Shown: one piece after another, positions 58,806-64,000 of the stretch | Layout of the letters: each line of letters opens with the position of its first letter | Numbering within the stretch: the first letter of the stretch is position 1 | Origin: Tulasnella sp. 424 | Taxonomy: Eukaryota > Basidiomycota > Agaricomycetes > Cantharellales > Tulasnellaceae | DNA length: 64,000 nucleotides | Direction: 5' to 3' | Assembly: GCA_019633425.1 (NCBI GenBank) | Contig: WSUB01000133.1 | Span: 54,842-118,841 of the forward strand | Translations under genes and position numbers: made by a program | Notes under the pieces: generated by a model | Database searches by the model: none | The model's input: only the letters and a program-made list of their open reading frames with translations | Told to the model about the DNA's origin: nothing

Positions 58806-59606
58806 ATGACCTCAGTCAAAGAACTCTCATTAAATTCAGCATCTGCTTTCAAATGTGCCAACGTCATCGTGGGCGCGATCATGATGATCGGTGCGGTGTG
58901 TAAGTCTTGGAAGAATTATAGAATAACCCGATCGGGCCGCCTTCTTCTGGACGCTGACGTCCCGCGTACACAATCCCTTGGGTAGATGCGGTCACACTGG
59001 AGTCGTTTTCTGTAAGTCGAGGACAAATGCGAAACGGGTGTGCTTTCGTGACGTTCATGCAAATTTCTCTGCAGAGTATGATAATTGGTGTATACACGGC
59101 GGTATTTGCTACCATCGTCATCGGCATGGAACTTTATCCGTTGCAATCCAAGCACAAGAAATTTCTCTTCCGCTATGCGGGTTTCCTCTACAGTCTCGCG
59201 GGCAGGGGTGTCTGTGAGTTGTGGCTTTTGATTCAGCGCCCGGGTGCCCGACCCTGACTAGCTCTCATTACCCGAAGTCTACATCCTTGTCGGGTTGTTG
59301 ATGGGGGTACGTGAACACATATAAATTTCACGCCGAAAGACTTATCTCTTTTGCTATATCTCTCAGGGCTATTTCTCTGTTCAAATCGTCCTTGGTGTGG
59401 TTGTCGCGGTGGTCGGTCTGGCGTACGTTGTTCTGCAGATCGTCGACGACCCCGAGCTTCCGCCGTACGTATTCGACACACGAATTCTACCGAGATCATA
59501 GTGAAATGCTAATTTGATGCAATTCAGGTCCATGATCCCTCCGTATCGTATTCATGATGACGCTGTCGAATCCCTGCCCATATTTCACGGGAGCCAAGAG
59601 GCTTGA
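58806..59606 (+). CDS. TVP15/COPI-associated-like membrane protein, copy T2
   Basis: Exons 58806-58899, 58986-59011 (26-nt microexon), 59075-59213, 59278-59306, 59367-59464, 59528-59606; 154 aa. Exon lengths match T1 except for the last exon. Starts MTSVKELSLNSASAFKCANV. The microexon encodes YAVTLESFS, linking helices 1 and 2. Four helices as in T1; tail DDAVESLPIFHGSQEA. All introns are GT-AG. Likely functional. Confidence 0.72.
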
Positions 59607-59936
59607 TTAAAGACCGGCCCATAGAAGGATCTCATCTTCCCCCTTCGATGTAGATCCGAGAATAACACGTTTCTGTCGACCATTCATAAAATTCTCTTGG
59701 CTCAGCGGGAAACGCGTGCGCAGCAATCAGCATTAGGTACTATTGCAAAAGCGCGACAACAAACTTTCCACATCTCCACGACTCAGAGTGCCTTGGACCG
59801 CAGGAGGACTCGAACCGTCTGCAGCGTCATGAGGACCTCTGCCTCGTTTTCCACAGATGTCATGACTCACTTATCGTATGGATAAGGACAGGAGATGGAG
59901 CTTTCTTTGTCTGCTTATCGTCAACCACTCCCCCCT
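59607..59936. other. T2 to ψBCS1 spacer
   Basis: Repeated at 63086-63470 after T3. No gene. A GGACTCGAACC string at 59807-59817 looks like a tRNA T-arm but lacks the rest of a tRNA. Confidence 0.55.
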
Positions 59937-59956
59937 CCCTGGTCCCCTCTCGCACC

Positions 59957-60290
59957 ATGGGGTCAGTCATCCCAACACCATCACCTACGCTGCAAATAAG
60001 TTCTCGTCACCCCGATTTATCCGACCATTCCAATTATACGGATGGTTGAGCATGCTCTTCCCTATCCTCCAGAAGTCGTACATCGTCGAATCACTCCGGT
60101 TCATCTTCTTTGGCTCGGTCCTCAAAACGTGTCTTCGGATATCTCAATGGGCTCTGGATAGATTTAATGGGAGGGCTCTTCATCACCGCTCACTTTAAAC
60201 AGGGGGTTGGGCGTTTGATTGGATGAATGAGTTTTGGCGAGTTTTTGTGGTAAACCATCATGCTCCTGGTGTTGCAAAAATTGCCCCAAA
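59957..60290 (+). pseudogene. Broken BCS1-like AAA ATPase N-terminus
   Basis: Paralogue of the gene at 63483 but frameshifted. From the equivalent ATG (59957) the frame reads MGSVIPTPSPT and soon goes out of phase. The conserved stretch FQLYGWLSMLFPILQ...ESLRFIFFGSVLKTCLRISQWALDRF lies in another frame. A further extra base occurs at about 60163 (TTTAATGGG for TTTATGGG). Homology ends near 60300 and no ATPase core follows. A dead fragment carried by the T2/T3 duplication. Confidence 0.75.
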
Positions 60291-61020
60291 AGGTCTGACC
60301 CATAGTCATATTACTCAACTCCCCACGTGTCCACTCGAGGAACGACCCTTGGTGAGCATTTCCCAGCTCACACCCCTCTAGCGAAATCTGGCTTCACAAC
60401 ACATTTTAGACTTCAAATTCCATGTCGTTAACAATTCAAGAAACTCCCTCCTTAATCCACGAAACAGCCCAATGCGCCAGCTCCTGGGAATGCGTCAAAG
60501 CAGGGGGGACCAACCACGTCCTCTGATCGCTCATGGGTTTCCTCTAGTCTCAGGGCCTCAGCCTGCCTGTCCTCCCGTTCGGGCACTCTCGGGATAACAG
60601 CACAGGGACACTGTTCAGAGACTTGTTGGAGCATGACGAAGGGCAGAAATGGCTCTTGTTCATCTTGGGGAACGTTTCTCAGCGGAGGCATGCAGAGTCG
60701 AGTTGGAGGGTCACACCGAACCTTGGGGTCTTCGAGCGCGTCGCTCAAGTTCTAAATGTAGAGTCCCCCGTTGACCGCACCCGCTGATAGAATATGCATA
60801 TGGAGACTGGGAGTTGTTGAAGTCGAGAGGGCGCGAACAGGTCCGGTGTGGTTGCTGTTTCGTGCGATGAGTGCGGCTGATGCCCTGGAGCAGGGATGCA
60901 GGTCAGAGCCGCTGTCGAGCAGCGTGGCATCCTCCATATTTTACTCTGCATTGTCGATAATCTCGGCTGCGTCCCACCATGTAAGCTCGCCATTCTCCAT
61001 ACTGGCGGTAACGAACGCCA
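60291..61020. other. Intergenic, no gene recognised
   Basis: Contains a few open frames on both strands without family resemblance. Not repeated elsewhere in the window. It may include remains of the lost BCS1 3' part, but none was identified. Confidence 0.4.
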
Positions 61021-61262
61021 GGAGCAGTGAAAAGTGGACTTTAGAACCGATCTCATTCTTCAATGTTTATGTATATAAATATCCGAATGTCGATTGTATG
61101 GCTTTCGCTCCTTCGGCTGACCTGAAATTCGGTCGCCCTCGTAGTGATCAGGTCGTATTCCCAACGTATGTGGATACATTCTACCATATGGCATATCAGA
61201 CGTGTAGCCGCTGAGGTTTTACACGTTGGGTGTCTTGGGTTACATGAGGGTATGCGTGAAGC

Positions 61263-61817
61263 TATGACGTTATTTTTCACGGAAAATCCAATCCTACAAC
61301 CTAGTGTCAGTACCAACGCGCCAATCCTACTTTGTTTGTGATCCGACGTATTTCAAGGGTCTCTTGGCCGCGCTCCGAAAGTGGAGCTAAAGCGGGCACC
61401 TAATTCGCCTCATACACTGGAGTATATCGTGCAGGGAGACATTTGGGAGTCGCTCCAGGGCAAGGAGGACCGGTAGCCTTCGTAAGAGAGGACGGGCATA
61501 CCGTGCTAATGATGGAAAGCCCTGGCATCCACTCCTCAAGATTAGACCCATACCAGGGTCTTGGCGGTGGGTGGGCGTTGGCCTCCCAATGTCACCAACG
61601 CATTAGATAATACGCGGCGAAAAGTTTCCATCTATTGTGGTATTTGCTTGAGATGGGTGCCGGTTATCTGACAAGTAGCCAATGAGGGGAAGGAAGAGGG
61701 TCCAAGGGGAACCCTGAGTTGTCGGACTTGGGTGTAGGATATGGCTTTGCACCGTGCATACCTAAGGCATAGGCTGCAAGCCATTGGAGTGAATATTCCG
61801 TGAAAAATGCAGTCATA
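61263..61817. mobile_element. 555-bp non-autonomous DNA transposon (TIR element)
   Basis: The first 22 bp (TATGACGTTATTTTTCACGG plus AA) match the reverse complement of the last 22 bp at 19 of 22 positions. The 6-bp sequence TGAAGC flanks both sides (61257-61262 and 61818-61823). The paralogous segment at about 58243 has a single TGAAGC with no insertion, giving an empty site. No transposase frame inside, so it would depend on an enzyme encoded elsewhere. Superfamily not assigned. Confidence 0.85.
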
Positions 61818-62391
61818 TGAAGCAGCGCTATGAAGTGTTGAAGCTCCACGTCACATGCTGCGCGCCGGGCAGGGCCCACGATTCACGGCAAATTTTACAA
61901 GGTAGAGCGTGAACTCTAGGGTGCAAACCGGTAGCCCAAAATACTTGGCCCGCAACGCTGCCGATGGCCTCGGGGCGACCCGATAAACATATACTCTTTC
62001 AAGACGAACTTCAGACGATTTCGTTGACGAGGCTTGATTGCCTTCGCTACAGCTCCGTGGACGATCCCCTACTAACCACCAAAATGCACGAAGCATCTAG
62101 GGTCCTCACTAGGGGTTCGTTGAAAAGGGGAGGGGTTCTGCTACGGAACACGTCAACAGCTAATCGGCAGCCTAATGAAGAGTCATGAGGATGCCAACCC
62201 TACTGTGTCTCGCAGCCAACCCCGCGTGAGCTTTGAGTTTCGCGTTAGCAGATCAGGGGAAGCGGCATACTTGTGAAGACACCGTCCGAAAACTCGTTAC
62301 TCCTCCGCTTGGTATATATTGTCCTCCATGTGGGCTGTTCCAACCCCAACACAGTAAGCTACAACCTCCTCGCTCTTTTCACTACACAACC

Positions 62392-63085
62392 ATGGCCTCA
62401 GTCAATGAACTCTCGTTGAATTCAGCATCTGCTTTCAAATATGCCAACGTCATCGTGGGCGGGATCATGATGATCGGTGCGGTGTCTTCTGTAAGTCGAG
62501 GACAGATGCGGAACGGGCGTGCTTTCGTGACGCTCATGCGAATTTCTCTTCAGAGTATGATAATTGGTGTTTACACGGCGGTATTTGCTACCATTGTCAT
62601 CGGCATGGAACTTTATCCGTTGCAATCCAAGCACAAGAAATTTCTCTTCCGCTATGCGGGTTTCCTCTACAGTCTCGCGGGGAGGGGTGCATGTGAGTTG
62701 TGGCTTTTAATTCAGCACTCAAGCGCCCGACCCTGACTAGCCCTCATTACCCCAAGTCTACATCCTCGTCGGGTTGTTGATGGGGGTACGTGAACACGTA
62801 TAGATTTCACGCCGAAATACTTATCGCTTTTGTTATATTTCTCAGGGCTATTTCTCTGTTCAAATCGTCCTTAGTGTGGTTGTCGCGGTGATCGGTCTGG
62901 CGTACATTGTTCTGCAGATCATCGACGACCCCGAGCTTCCACCGTACGTGTTCGACACACGAATTCTACCGAGATCATAGTGAAATGCTAATTTGACGTA
63001 ATTCAGGTCCATGATCCCTCCGTATAGTATTCATGATGACGCTGTCGAATCCCGGCCCATACTTCACGCGAGCCAGGAGGATTGA
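62392..63085 (+). CDS. TVP15/COPI-associated-like membrane protein, copy T3 (microexon lost)
   Basis: Exons 62392-62490, 62554-62692, 62757-62785, 62846-62943, 63007-63085; 147 aa. Near-identical to T2 except that intron 1 and most of the 26-nt microexon are deleted: GAV is followed by SS instead of YAVTLESFS, with frame kept. Its first intron (62491-62553, 63 nt) has no stop and would also read through. TATATAT at 62313-62319 is 79 nt upstream. Whether the shortened helix 1-2 loop is tolerated is unknown. Confidence 0.7.
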
Positions 63086-63482
63086 TTAAAAGACCGGTCC
63101 ATAGAAGCTTGATCTCATCTTCCCCCTTCGATGTAGATCCGAGAATAACACGTTTTTGTCGACCATTCATAAACATTTCTCTTGGCACAACGGTAAACGT
63201 GTCTGCAGCCTTCCGCATTCGGTATTATTGCAAAAAGCGCCTACCTTCCATATCCGGTCACCGGTGTACATCGCAACGGCATAACAGAATGCCCACACCC
63301 CCACCACTTAGAGTGCCTTTGACCTCAAGGAGGACAAGAAGCATTGGCAGCCCCATGAGGACTCTTGCCTCGTTTTTCCACATTGGTTATGACTCATGGC
63401 TCGTATAGATAAAGAGCGAAGATGGAACTTTCTTTGTCTTCTTATCATCAACCACTCCTCCTCCCTGGTCCCCTCTTGTACC
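63086..63482. other. T3 to BCS1-like gene spacer
   Basis: Repeat of 59607-59956. No gene. Presumably contains the promoter of the BCS1-like gene. Confidence 0.55.
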
Positions 63483-64000
63483 ATGGAGTCAGTCATCCCA
63501 ACACCTTCCCCTACGCCTACGTTCACCGACACCGCAAATGGGTTCGCATCGCCCCGATACATCCCACCATTCCAATTATACGGATGGTTGAGCATGCTCT
63601 TCCCTATCCTCCAGAACCCGTACATCGTAGAATCGCTCCGGTTCTTCTTCCTTGGCTCAGTACTCGAGACGTGTCGTCGGATCTCTGAATGGGCTCTGGA
63701 TAGATTTATGGGAGAATTCTTTGTCACCGCTCACTTTAAACAGGGGGATTGGGCGTTTGATTGGATGAACGAGTTTTTGGTGAGTTTCTGTGGCAAACCA
63801 TGTAGCCCCTTGGTGTTGCCAAAATTGTCCCAGAAAGTCTGACCAAAAGTTGATCAATTTTCACCCACTACAACCGCCGTTCTTTGTCCCCCGCAACGTA
63901 CGCATTTGGAGGCTGCTCAAGACATTTGGACGAACTCTCGTGAATATCGTGTCACTGTTTCAAACGGGGAGGACGAATGGGCGTTGGCTGCAGGAGGCTC
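63483..64000 (+). CDS. BCS1-like AAA ATPase (5' part, runs off the window)
   Basis: N-terminus of a mitochondrial-type AAA ATPase of the BCS1 family; BCS1 itself translocates the Rieske protein into complex III, but Agaricomycetes carry many paralogues of unknown role. Exon 1 is 63483-63779 (99 codons, start MESVIPTPSPT). Exon 2 probably starts at 63912. The FFLGSVLETCRRISEWALDR stretch contains a hydrophobic run that may serve as the membrane helix. The BCS1_N-like part is FFVTAHFKQGDWAFDWMNEFL | AAQDIWTNSREYRVTV. The ATPase core lies beyond the window. Confidence 0.72.

Noticed and set aside
59800..59880. Possible tRNA (GGACTCGAACC like a T-arm on the minus strand)
   Set aside because: No matching acceptor, D-arm or anticodon stem, and the duplicated copy at about 63310 does not preserve the motif.

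Overview
This is nuclear DNA of a filamentous basidiomycete, probably an Agaricomycete. Genes are dense and split by short introns of about 50-100 nt with GT-AG (sometimes GC-AG) ends and CTRAY or TACTAAC-like branch sites. The protein families (divergent F-box proteins, BCS1-like ATPases, DHA14 efflux pumps, fungal GT1 glycosyltransferase) fit that group. Nothing prokaryotic, viral or CRISPR-like was seen. Exon joins were worked out by hand from frame continuity and paralogue alignment.

Layout. (1) 0-16.7 kb, minus strand: an array of F-box genes. Three are intact (0.8-2.4, 7.8-9.3, 15.2-16.7 kb) and one is intact apart from an assembly gap (3.2-5.0 kb). One carries a 1-nt deletion (11.4-13.0 kb), two are decayed (9.7-10.9 and 13.4-14.8 kb) and one is a deletion remnant (6.7-7.1 kb). 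Duplicated 3' ends of an unrelated plus-strand gene lie at 1-96 and 5.7-6.0 kb. (2) 16.9-18.3 kb: a nucleolar FKBP prolyl isomerase (FPR3/FPR4 type). (3) 19.6-36.1 kb: four near-identical 573-aa MFS efflux pumps, split 2+2 by a ~4.4-kb segment holding a UDP-glycosyltransferase. (4) 37.1-39.6 kb: a 709-aa proline-rich protein of unknown function. (5) 40.2-47.1 kb, minus: three complete tandem RAD23 genes. (6) 47.4-55.3 kb, minus: four small Cys/His-motif genes I do not recognise, two of them in a ~3.5-kb segmental duplication. (7) 56.5-57.0 kb: a small TEN1-like OB-fold candidate. (8) 57.2-64 kb: three TVP15/COPI-associated-like membrane protein genes, a broken and a live copy of a BCS1-like AAA ATPase N-terminus, and a 555-bp insertion with terminal inverted repeats and a target-site duplication.

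How it fits together. Local duplication dominates: five families form tandem arrays separated by single-copy genes, and nearly every stage is visible (fresh copies, mosaics, frameshifts, deletion remnants). The MFS pumps plus the glycosyltransferase look like a detoxification or metabolite-export neighbourhood (inference). RAD23 (ubiquitin receptor and nucleotide-excision repair) is normally single copy in fungi, so three complete tandem copies are notable. Both runs of N are 99 nt long and flanked by identical 78-bp repeats, so they are probably assembly joins rather than real gaps.
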